From: VRUE01 sp963732225
GTDB taxonomy: Bacteria > Actinomycetota > Thermoleophilia > Solirubrobacterales > 70-9
Assembly (NCBI GenBank): GCA_963732225.1
Contig: CAVSYR010000002.1
Coordinates: forward strand, 744,001-808,000
DNA length: 64,000 nt
Direction: 5' to 3'
Shown piece by piece: positions 24,354 to 32,332 of this stretch. The notes under the pieces were generated by a model. The model was not told the DNA's origin, made no database searches, and saw only the letters and a list, made by a program, of their open reading frames with translations. Numbering within the stretch: position 1 is the stretch's first letter; each line of letters begins with the position of its first letter. Both the position numbers and the translations under genes were made by a program.

Positions 24354-27106
24354 CCCGCCGTATCGCGATTCTGCTCGCCGCGGCGGCCCTTGCCGCCCTC
24401 ATCGTGCCCAGTGCCACCGTGGCAGCGGCCGGAAGCTGCGAAACAGAACCGCGTCCGGATTGCTTCGGGATCGAATCGGTGAGCGCATCGCTATCGACGA
24501 CCCAGGCCGGCGCCCACCCCGACCTGACTCTTGACGTTTCCGTCAAGCGCAACCCGCTCGGCAAACCGAACGTCTTCGGCCTCAAGGACTCCTACGCGGC
24601 CGCCCGCAACATCCGCATCGAAACGCCGCCGGGGCTGATCGGCAATCCCAACATCTTCGGCGTTCCCCAGCAGTGCACCGCTCAGCAGCTTTCCGGCGCC
24701 TTCACCGAAGAAAGCGGCGGCTGTCCAAACGCATCACAGGTCGGCGTCTCGACGATCTTCGCCTACCAGCTGACGGGAAAGTTCAAGGAGCCCGTCTACA
24801 TGATGACCCCGCCGGGCGGCGACGTCGTCGCTCGCTTGGGCACGTTCGCCGGCACCTTCCCGATCTTCATCGACCTACGCTTGCGCTCCGGCTCCGACTA
24901 CGGCCTCACCGCCGAAGTCCTCGACGCCCCGGCCGTCGCCCGACTGGTCGAGCTCGACACCACGCTGTGGGGGGTGCCGGCGAGTCCCGCTCACGACACC
25001 GAACGCTGCACGCCGCTGAAAGCGTTCGAAGGCTGCATCAGCACGTCCCCACGCCCGCCCGGCGGCCAGGTCCTGCCCTTCCTCACCAACCCGACCCGTT
25101 GCGGGGTGCCACTGGAAGTCGGGGTCAACGCCTCCAGTTGGGTTGAACCCCAGCTTAAGGCCGAGAATGAAGCCCGCACCTCACTGCCGGCGATCACCGG
25201 CTGCGACAGCCTGCCCTTTGGCCCGAGCCTGGAAGCGGAGCCCACTAGTCACCACACATCCACGCCGACGGGCCTGGACTTGACGATCAAGCTGCCGGCC
25301 TCCGAAGGTGTGGAAGTGCTCGAACCGGCCCAGATCCGCTACATGCGGATCGACTTCCCGCCGGGGCTGGCTATCGATAACGGAGCTGCCGACGGACTCG
25401 GGACCTGCTCAGCCGCTGAAGCTGGCTTCGAAACGGACGAAGCCTCACACTGTCCTGACGCAGCCAAGCTCGCCGCAACCGAATTCGACGTGCCGGTGCT
25501 GGAACGGAAGTTGAAAGGCGCGATCTACCTGCGCGAGCCCGAACCGGGCGATCCCTTCAGGGTCTGGATCGTCGCTGATGATCTCGGTCTGCATATCAAG
25601 CTGCCCGGCGACTTGGAAGTCGACAAGTCGACCGGCCAGATTCACTCGATTGTGCTCGGGGCGCCGAAGCTTGAAGGCATCCCGCAGGCGCCGCTGCGGG
25701 AAGTGAAGCTGCTGCTGAAGTCTGGCTTCCGAGCGCCCCTGATCACCCCCGACCACTGCGGCACTTTCGTCACCCACTACGAATTCGTCCCCTGGTCGGG
25801 CGGTCCCCCGGCCGTCGGAGACACCCCGATGGCAATCACCGAAGGCTGCCATACCGGCGGCTTCGCTCCGAAGCTCTTGGCGGGCTCGACCGACGCGCAG
25901 GGCGGCGCCTTCAGCCCCTTCACCTTCACCATCACGCGCTCCGATGGCGAACAGAACATCGCCGGCCTCGCTCTAGCTCTGCCCAAGGGTCTCGCCGCCT
26001 CCTTCGCCGCAATCGCGCGCTGCGAAGGCGCCGCGGCGGTGAGCGGCAACTGCCCGCCCGGCTCGCGGATCGGTGGGGTGACCGCCGCAGTGGGTGCCGG
26101 CCCCAACCCGCTTTGGGTGCCCCAACCGGGCAAGCGCCCGACCGCCGTCTACCTCGGCGGTCCGTATAGGGGGGCGCCGACCTCGATCGTCGCTGTCGTC
26201 CCCAAGCAGGCCGGCCCCTTCGACTTCGGCGACGAAGTGGTGCGCTCGGCGATCTACATCGATCCCGAAACCGCCCGGGCTACCGCAGTTGCGGATCCGC
26301 TGCCACAGTTCGTCGAAGGCATCCCACTTCTGTACAAGGTTCTGAACGTCGTGCTCGATCGGCCACACTTCTCCCTCAACCCGACCTCTTGCCATACCAA
26401 GGAGACAGAGGCGACGCTAACCTCGGTTCAAGGCGCCACGGCACATCCTAAATCCTCTTACGCGGTTACCAACTGCGCCAAACTCGGCTACAAGCCCAAG
26501 TCCAGATTCACCCTGCACGGTGGCACTCATCGCGGCGCGCATCCTGGGCTCACGGCGATCGTGCGTCAGCGATCCGGAGATGCCAACTCGAGCAAGTTCT
26601 CAATCGCCTTGCCACACTCGGAGTTCCTCGATCAAGGCCATATCGACACGGTTTGCACCAGGGTGCAGTTCGCGGCTCACAACTGCCCGGCGGGGTCTAT
26701 CTATGGGCACGCCACGGTCAAGAGCCCGCTCTTCGATTTTCCGCTTGACGGCCCCATCTACCTGCGTTCGTCCAACCATCTTCTGCCTGACCTAGTCGTT
26801 GCGCTGAAAGGCCCCCCGACCATGCCGATAGAAGTCAATTCAGTGGGCAGAATCGATTCCATACGAGGCGGTATCCGCACGACATTCGAAACCATCCCGG
26901 ATGCCCCTATACGAGAAATAGTCGCCAGCTTCCCGGGCGGCAAGAAGGGTCTGATCGAAAACTCGGAAAACCTCTGCAGCCAGGTCAACAGGGTGACCGC
27001 CAAGCTCACTGCTCAAAATGGCAAGGGGGCTACGTTGCACCCGCCCATGCGGGTCAACTGTACTCCGCACAAGCCGCGGAGCCCCCACCCGCACGGGCAG
27101 CGCTGA
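24350..27106 (+). CDS. Large secreted repeat protein of Thermoleophilia type
   Basis: 918 residues from ATG 24350 (ATGA overlap with the preceding gene; GGAAAGGGGGG as SD). Signal peptide MTRRIAILLAAAALAALIVP with cleavage near VAAA (27). The mature protein has repeated Cys-containing blocks: PPGLIGNPN...QQCTAQ, then CPNASQVGVS, then later CPAGSIYGHA, GPIYLRSSNHLLPDLVV and GGKKGLIENSENLCSQ. The repeats suggest a beta-sandwich series. No known catalytic domain is recognised. It is translationally coupled to the propeller protein, so the two are probably made together and may interact at the surface. Confidence 0.75.
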   Translation: MTRRIAILLAAAALAALIVPSATVAAAGSCETEPRPDCFGIESVSASLSTTQAGAHPDLTLDVSVKRNPLGKPNVFGLKDSYAAARNIRIETPPGLIGNPNIFGVPQQCTAQQLSGAFTEESGGCPNASQVGVSTIFAYQLTGKFKEPVYMMTPPGGDVVARLGTFAGTFPIFIDLRLRSGSDYGLTAEVLDAPAVARLVELDTTLWGVPASPAHDTERCTPLKAFEGCISTSPRPPGGQVLPFLTNPTRCGVPLEVGVNASSWVEPQLKAENEARTSLPAITGCDSLPFGPSLEAEPTSHHTSTPTGLDLTIKLPASEGVEVLEPAQIRYMRIDFPPGLAIDNGAADGLGTCSAAEAGFETDEASHCPDAAKLAATEFDVPVLERKLKGAIYLREPEPGDPFRVWIVADDLGLHIKLPGDLEVDKSTGQIHSIVLGAPKLEGIPQAPLREVKLLLKSGFRAPLITPDHCGTFVTHYEFVPWSGGPPAVGDTPMAITEGCHTGGFAPKLLAGSTDAQGGAFSPFTFTITRSDGEQNIAGLALALPKGLAASFAAIARCEGAAAVSGNCPPGSRIGGVTAAVGAGPNPLWVPQPGKRPTAVYLGGPYRGAPTSIVAVVPKQAGPFDFGDEVVRSAIYIDPETARATAVADPLPQFVEGIPLLYKVLNVVLDRPHFSLNPTSCHTKETEATLTSVQGATAHPKSSYAVTNCAKLGYKPKSRFTLHGGTHRGAHPGLTAIVRQRSGDANSSKFSIALPHSEFLDQGHIDTVCTRVQFAAHNCPAGSIYGHATVKSPLFDFPLDGPIYLRSSNHLLPDLVVALKGPPTMPIEVNSVGRIDSIRGGIRTTFETIPDAPIREIVASFPGGKKGLIENSENLCSQVNRVTAKLTAQNGKGATLHPPMRVNCTPHKPRSPHPHGQR

Positions 27107-27329
27107 AGCTTCGGCGAGGCTCCGCGCGCGTGTCCGCGCGGACACGAAGCCGCGCGGGCGCAGGGGGCGCATTCCGGTAGTGAAGCCGGATGATCGCCGC
27201 TCAGGCGCCCCCAACAGGGACGACACACTGTTTTCCGCAGTGGGGTTTGACCCTACGTGCACCCACGATGTTTGATGACCAGGTCGTATGCGAGTGAGCG
27301 TGCGATCTCGTTCAACTGGAAGGAGAAAC
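27107..27329 (+). other. Intergenic region with terminator-like palindromes and a weak promoter
   Basis: GTGTCC-GCGC-GGACAC at 27130-27145 is a perfect 6-bp stem flanked by CCGCGCG/CGCGCGG. A second pair, GGGGGCGC (27163-27170) with GCGCCCCC (27205-27212), encloses an inner CCGG stem. Both could terminate the large operon. TTGACC near 27246 is a possible -35 box for paralog B. No gene seen. Confidence 0.45.
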
Positions 27330-27923
27330 ATGAGGACGATCAAACTAATCGGCCTCGCGGCGCTGACTGCGCTGACCGCGATGGGGCTTGTTGGAGCTTC
27401 CTCGGCGATGGCCGAAGGCAGCACGGCTTTGTGCAAAGTAGATCAAACTCCGTGTGCAGCGGGAAACCTGATCACGACTGTGCATGAAGAATCCGTAGGA
27501 AAGGTGATTCTCTTAAGCCAGGTCCTCAACATCGAATGCAACATTTTATTTTCAGGCACCGCCATATTAGGCAATCCAGCGGCGGTTACAGGCAAATTCA
27601 TCTACAGCAGTTGCAATAGCTCATGTACCATCACAGAACAAAGCGCCTCCTCGACTATCAGCTTCTTAAGGTTAGGCCACGAATTAGCTGACGTGACCCG
27701 CAAAGGAGAAGTTAAAATGAACTGTCTCTTTGGCTTCCTTAAATGTGTGTACAACGGCACGGGCCTTCGGGGTCACGCCTTAGGCCCCTTATTATCGACC
27801 CAGCCAAATGGTGAGGTCCGGATCGAGGGACAGAAGATCCAGATTGTGAGCGGCAGTTGTCCTGCAGAAGTATTCATAGACTTATTAATGACACCGTTAG
27901 AACCGACCTACATTTCGTCATAG
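27330..27923 (+). CDS. Small secreted protein, TTA-codon-rich paralog B
   Basis: 197 residues from ATG 27330 with GGAAGGAG upstream. Signal peptide MRTIKLIGLAALTALTAMGL with cleavage near ASSAMA. Sequence, cysteine pattern and length match the protein at 18612. It also has 12 TTA leucine codons, nearly all at the same positions as in paralog A. The two genes are direct repeats flanking the 8-kb large-protein operon. No known domain. Confidence 0.75.
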   Translation: MRTIKLIGLAALTALTAMGLVGASSAMAEGSTALCKVDQTPCAAGNLITTVHEESVGKVILLSQVLNIECNILFSGTAILGNPAAVTGKFIYSSCNSSCTITEQSASSTISFLRLGHELADVTRKGEVKMNCLFGFLKCVYNGTGLRGHALGPLLSTQPNGEVRIEGQKIQIVSGSCPAEVFIDLLMTPLEPTYISS

Positions 27924-27977
27924 GCAAGGGAAGACGAGGTTGGCCAGTTGGAAGCGCTTAGCCGCACGACCTTCCGC

Positions 27978-28478
27978 TCAAGTCCAAAGTTCTCCGCATG
28001 CTTTAAGGCCGTAGGCTCGGGCCAGCTCGCCGGCGCCTGGTACTAGTTCGTTGCGGCTGAGGGTACCAGCGGGGTCGCGCTGGGCCTTTGCGAGGCCGGC
28101 TTCTATGGCTTCGAGCATTGCAGCCACTTTTTTGGCGTCCTTATTGGGGGCGCCTAGTTCACTGATTTCGGTGATCTCCTGCTGATAGGTGGGTTCGATC
28201 ACGGAGCCAACGAGCCCGGCGGCGACCGCGTTCGGCAATGGGCCCGTGAGCGTGATGTGGTTCTTGCTCATGTAGCTGGAAAGTTCGCGAGCGCCCCTTT
28301 CCTGACCTTTGATGCAAACGGCGTCGGCCTTTTCAATAAATTCGGCCTTCGACAGCGTGCCGGTCTGAATCTTGACTGTGTCGGAGCCGCCGCCGCAGCC
28401 ACTTGCCAAGATCGCGGCCACCACGCTAAGCGCGGCTACCACCGTAAACCCACGCATGCTCCAGAAAATCCCTCCCAT
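27978..28478 (-). CDS. Hypothetical lipoprotein
   Basis: About 166 residues from ATG 28478. TAAAAT at 28492-28487 lies 8 nt before this ATG (leaderless pattern), so I prefer it to a TTG at 28496; an ATG at 28457 (MRGFTVVAAL) is also possible. The signal ends in lipobox LASGC. The mature part is helical (LSKAEFIEKADAVCIKGQER), with Cys residues near both ends. Proteins of this look are common in Actinobacteria but unassigned. It is convergent with paralog B. Confidence 0.65.
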   Translation of the reverse strand: MGGIFWSMRGFTVVAALSVVAAILASGCGGGSDTVKIQTGTLSKAEFIEKADAVCIKGQERGARELSSYMSKNHITLTGPLPNAVAAGLVGSVIEPTYQQEITEISELGAPNKDAKKVAAMLEAIEAGLAKAQRDPAGTLSRNELVPGAGELARAYGLKACGELWT

Positions 28479-28589
28479 TCGCGCTAATTTTATCAAAGAG
28501 CCGCTGAACAGGACTGGAGTGACGCTCAGGCTTCGCCAACACGACCACCCTCAGGTCGAGGGCGTTCAGCGCGTCTGGGGCTAGGGCAA

Positions 28590-28976
28590 CTAGACGGTGG
28601 CCGTCTCTGCCGCGTCCTCTTTTACTTGGAAAGAGGAGCCGCAGCCACAGGCCGCAACCACATTCGGGTTGTTGACCTGGAAGCCGGCGCCCTGCAGGCC
28701 TTCGACGTAGTCGACCTCGGAGCCGAAGACGAACTGCATGCTGACCTTGTCGACGAGCACCGAGACGCCGTCGACCTCGAAGATGTGGTCATCGTCCTTG
28801 GCGCGATCGAAGGCGAGCGCATACTGAAATCCAGAGCAACCACCGCCGCGGACGGCGACCCGGAGCGCCTGGCCCTCGGAGTCCTCCTGAGAGCCGAGTA
28901 GCTCGGCGATCTTGCCGGCCGCCTTGTCAGTCAAGGCGATCGCTGTCTGCGGAGTGTCGCTGGTCGCGTCAGTCAC
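28590..28976 (-). CDS. erpA: HesB/IscA/ErpA family iron-sulfur carrier
   Basis: 128 residues. The three cluster-binding cysteines of A-type carriers are present: GGGCSGFQYAL (about Cys47) and ACGCGSSF (about Cys109 and 111). The LTDKAAGKIAELL opening is typical. It delivers Fe-S clusters to apoproteins. Which subfamily (ErpA or IscA) is uncertain. A short inverted repeat GACCGC-CTGT-GCGGTC at 28992-29007 lies between this gene and the divergent degV-like gene. Confidence 0.9.
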   Translation of the reverse strand: MTDATSDTPQTAIALTDKAAGKIAELLGSQEDSEGQALRVAVRGGGCSGFQYALAFDRAKDDDHIFEVDGVSVLVDKVSMQFVFGSEVDYVEGLQGAGFQVNNPNVVAACGCGSSFQVKEDAAETATV

Positions 28977-29073
28977 TTCACAAAGTGTAGCGACCGCCTG
29001 TGCGGTCTCCCCATCTAGGACCGGTCGCCGCTCAGTTCAATCTGACCAGCGGGGTCTGCGAGAATCGCTTTGC

Positions 29074-29949
29074 TTGAGTTCTCCAGCCGAAACTGCGGTT
29101 GTTTGCGACACGACGGCTTACTTGCCGAGCGAGCTCATTGCCTCGCTTGGGATCAAGAGGATCAGCCTCTATGTCTCGGTCGATGGTCACCAGGAGTCGG
29201 AGTTGGAGATCAGCGATTACGCCGGCTTCTACGAGCGGCTGCGCGCCTCGGAGGGGGGGGCGACGACCTCGCAGCCCTCGATCGGTGATTTCACCGCCGT
29301 CTATGAGCCGCTGCTCGATGAAGGGCGCGAAGTCGTCTCGATTCACATCTCCTCGGGAATCTCGGGGACTTTCGAGGCCGCCAACCAGGCTCGCGAGCGG
29401 CTTGTTGCGGAGGGGAAGGGTGGAGAGCGCATTCATCTCTTCGACTCTCGCTCGGCGGCGGGCGGCATGGGGCTCTCGGTCCTGGCGGCCGCGGCCGCGG
29501 CCAATGCGGGTGGCGACAGCGCTGCGGTCATCGCCCGTGCTCAACAAGCGCGGGAGGAACTGAAGATGTGGTTCGCGATCGACACGCTCGAGTACCTGCG
29601 GCGCGGTGGCCGGATCGGTGGCGCCCGCGCCTGGATCGGCTCGGCGCTGAAGATCAAGCCGATCCTCACCCTTGAGGAGGAGATCACCCCGGTGGAGCGC
29701 GTGCGCACCCGGGCTCGCTCGATCGAGCGCCTGCGCGACTACGCCCGCCAGCGCCACGAGGACGGCATCGATGGCTGGGTCGTCCAGCACATCCAGGACG
29801 ACGAGACCGCCGCGGCCCTGGCCGACGACTGCCGCGAAATCTTCGGCTGCGAGCCGGTCTTCATCTCCGAGATCGGCGCCGTCCTGGGCGCCCACGTCGG
29901 CCCCGGCCTGCTCGGCGTCGGCAGCGTCTCGAAAGACGTTCTCAGCTAG
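29074..29949 (+). CDS. DegV family protein
   Basis: 291 residues from TTG 29074, the only start codon that gives the family's normal N-terminus (TAVVCDTTAYLP). The lipid-binding signatures are present: TSQPSIGDF, HISSGISGTFEAA, FDSRSAAGGMG, EYLRRGGRIGGA and LKIKPIL. DegV/FakB proteins bind a fatty acid and, with FakA, present it for phosphorylation. No fakA is in the window. Divergent from erpA. Confidence 0.88.
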   Translation: MSSPAETAVVCDTTAYLPSELIASLGIKRISLYVSVDGHQESELEISDYAGFYERLRASEGGATTSQPSIGDFTAVYEPLLDEGREVVSIHISSGISGTFEAANQARERLVAEGKGGERIHLFDSRSAAGGMGLSVLAAAAAANAGGDSAAVIARAQQAREELKMWFAIDTLEYLRRGGRIGGARAWIGSALKIKPILTLEEEITPVERVRTRARSIERLRDYARQRHEDGIDGWVVQHIQDDETAAALADDCREIFGCEPVFISEIGAVLGAHVGPGLLGVGSVSKDVLS

Positions 29950-29957
29950 CGGAGAGC

Positions 29958-32285
29958 CTAGGCGCGAATGCCTTCGCGAGTCCCGGACTCGCGCGGCACC
30001 GGCTGCGGCTTGAGCCGCACCGGGGTGGAGGCGAGGGCTTGCACCCGCAGGTCGCTCCAGGTGAGTCCTTCGCGGACCAGCGCCGGCAGTCCCAGCGCGA
30101 CCGCGGTGGCGATCTCGACCGCCTGCAGGATCACGCCGTAGGCAAGCGCATCGGGGGTGCTGACGCCGAAGCCCGTGTGCAGCACGCTGATCACGGCAAG
30201 CTGGAAGACGCCGATGTTCGAGGGCGTCACCGGCACGACGGCGGTGACGTTGACGGCGAAGAGCACCGCGGCGGCGGCGCCGATGCCCGCCTGATCGTTG
30301 AGCCCGAGGGCGGCGAGCAGGGCCCAGCAGGCGGAGAGCTGGATCGCCCAGGCGCCGAGCTGAGCAGCAGCGGCGGCAGCGCCGCGTCGCGGGTTGCGGA
30401 AGATCCGCAAGCCGGCGCGGACCTGCAGCAGGGCGTCGTGCATGGCGGCGCCGATGCGGGCCAGGCGGCCGTTGCCGTTACGCCGCATCAGCGGTGGGCC
30501 GAGCAGGACGAGCAGCAGAAGCAGCAACGGTACGAAGCTGAAGGCGAAGAGCTTCTGGGTGCTGGAGTGGAAGAGGTCGGTGGTCGAGACGATGATCACG
30601 CCGAGCATCGCCAGGGCGATGAGGTTGAGCAGCGTCTGGGAGACCAGGGTGCCGAGCAGCACCGGGAAGGTCTCGCGCATGCGGCCGATGCGGCGGGCCA
30701 GCGACATCGCGCGGGCCGGCTCGCCGAGGCGGGCCGGCAGGGTGGCCGACATCAGCACGCCGATCATCGTCGCCGAGGTGACGTCGCGGCGGCGGACCGG
30801 CGCCAGCGGCAGCGCCGCGCGCACGATCCAGTACCAGGAGGCGGCACGGAAGAAGAGCGAGAGCGCCATCAGGCCGCAGGCCACCCAGACCCAGCTGAGG
30901 TCGGAGCGGACGATGCTTTCGACCACGTTGTCGATACCGATCTTCTGCGCCGCCAGCGCGGTCAGGCCGATGCCGGTTACGCCGGCGGCCGCCAGTCCGA
31001 CCCGACGGGCGATCTTGCGCTTGCGCTTGCCGGTCTGGGCGGGCTCGGGGTCGAGCGAGGGGAGTCGCTGCGGCGGCTGTGGCGGTAGACCGTCGGAAGG
31101 CTGTATGCCCAGCCAGCGAGCGGCTCGCTCCAGCTTGTTCGCCGGCTGTGGGGCTGCGAGGGCTCGCTCGTAGACGGCGGTCACCCGATCTGCCACGTGC
31201 GGCCAGGCGTAGCGCTCGGCGCTTTGGCGGGCGGCGCGGCCCATTGCCAGCAGCCGCTCCGGCTCGTGATGGGCGCGCTGCAACTCCTCGGCGAGGCGCT
31301 GGGCGTCACCGGGGGGAACGAGCACGCCATCGACGCCATCGTTGACGACATCGCTGTAGCCGGCGATCGCGGAGGCAATCGCCGGAGTGCCCGCGGCGAA
31401 GGCCTCGGTCAGGACCATGCCAAAGCTCTCGCCCGAGAGCGACGGGGCGCAGAGCACATCTGCCTCGTGCATGGCGGTGTGCAGCGCCTCGCCGGAGACA
31501 CGGCCGCGCACGTCGATGTAGCGCATCGTCTCCGGGTCGGCGAGGTAGCGCAGCACGTCCTCGCGCTCGGCGCCGATCACGGTGAGGCGGCTGGGCACGT
31601 GCTCGACCAGGGCGCCGAAGGCGGCGAGCAGGATCGGCAGGCCCTTGCGCTCCTCCGGCCGGCCGACGAAGAGGACGCGCAGCTGATCGCTTGCCGGCTT
31701 CGGCCCGCTCGGCGCCGCGGCGACGTCCACCCCGTTGGGGACCACCTCGTAGTGGCCGCCGTACCAGCGGCGGCCAGTCCAAGCGGCTGCCTCGGAGACG
31801 GCGATCCGGGCGGAGAGGCGGTTGAACACACGTCGCGCTCCCAGTACCGAAGCGGTGTAGTTGGGCACGGCTTTGGTCGAGTAAGCGTGGAAGGTGCCGA
31901 CGGCCGGGACATCGGTTCCCAGCGCCGCGTTCCAGCCGACCAGCGGCACCAGCGGCTCGTGGATGTGGACGACGTCGAAATTGCCCCGGTTGAGCTCACG
32001 GCGTGGGGCGACGACCCCGCCGGCGGGAAAGGGCGCCAGGTTCGAGATCGCGCCGTTGGAGGGAAAGCCCGCTGTGCGGCCCAGTGGGATCAGGTAGTCG
32101 GGTATCTCACGCGACTCCGGCTCGGCACGGTGCAGCACCCGGCTGAGCCGACCGGGCGGGTCAAAGGGGGCGAGTACGCGAACGTGATGGCCGCGGCCGA
32201 GGAACTCCTCGGCAAGCGCCTCCACGTGCCGGTTCACGCCGCCCTGGTAAGACCAGGAATATGGCGAGACGAGAGCAATCCGCAC
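29958..32285 (-). CDS. GT4 glycosyltransferase fused to UPF0104/YbhN-type membrane domain
   Basis: 775 residues. The N-terminal 385 form a GT-B glycosyltransferase similar to PimA-type mannosyltransferases: MRIALVSPYSWSYQGGVNRH, the VVPNGVD loop, RPEERKGL, and the EX7E element ESFGMVLTE near residue 290. After a Pro-rich linker, residues ~430-750 hold about eight membrane helices of the lysylphosphatidylglycerol synthase-type (flippase-like) family, with RAMSLARRIGR and VTPSNIGVFQ. A fused transferase and flippase could glycosylate a membrane lipid and move it across. Downstream of the phosphatase-like membrane protein on the same strand. Confidence 0.88.
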   Translation of the reverse strand: MRIALVSPYSWSYQGGVNRHVEALAEEFLGRGHHVRVLAPFDPPGRLSRVLHRAEPESREIPDYLIPLGRTAGFPSNGAISNLAPFPAGGVVAPRRELNRGNFDVVHIHEPLVPLVGWNAALGTDVPAVGTFHAYSTKAVPNYTASVLGARRVFNRLSARIAVSEAAAWTGRRWYGGHYEVVPNGVDVAAAPSGPKPASDQLRVLFVGRPEERKGLPILLAAFGALVEHVPSRLTVIGAEREDVLRYLADPETMRYIDVRGRVSGEALHTAMHEADVLCAPSLSGESFGMVLTEAFAAGTPAIASAIAGYSDVVNDGVDGVLVPPGDAQRLAEELQRAHHEPERLLAMGRAARQSAERYAWPHVADRVTAVYERALAAPQPANKLERAARWLGIQPSDGLPPQPPQRLPSLDPEPAQTGKRKRKIARRVGLAAAGVTGIGLTALAAQKIGIDNVVESIVRSDLSWVWVACGLMALSLFFRAASWYWIVRAALPLAPVRRRDVTSATMIGVLMSATLPARLGEPARAMSLARRIGRMRETFPVLLGTLVSQTLLNLIALAMLGVIIVSTTDLFHSSTQKLFAFSFVPLLLLLLVLLGPPLMRRNGNGRLARIGAAMHDALLQVRAGLRIFRNPRRGAAAAAAQLGAWAIQLSACWALLAALGLNDQAGIGAAAAVLFAVNVTAVVPVTPSNIGVFQLAVISVLHTGFGVSTPDALAYGVILQAVEIATAVALGLPALVREGLTWSDLRVQALASTPVRLKPQPVPRESGTREGIRA

Positions 32286-32332
32286 GAATCACAAAGGGTA
32301 GTTGATTCCCCAGAGGTGATTAGTTGCGTAAG

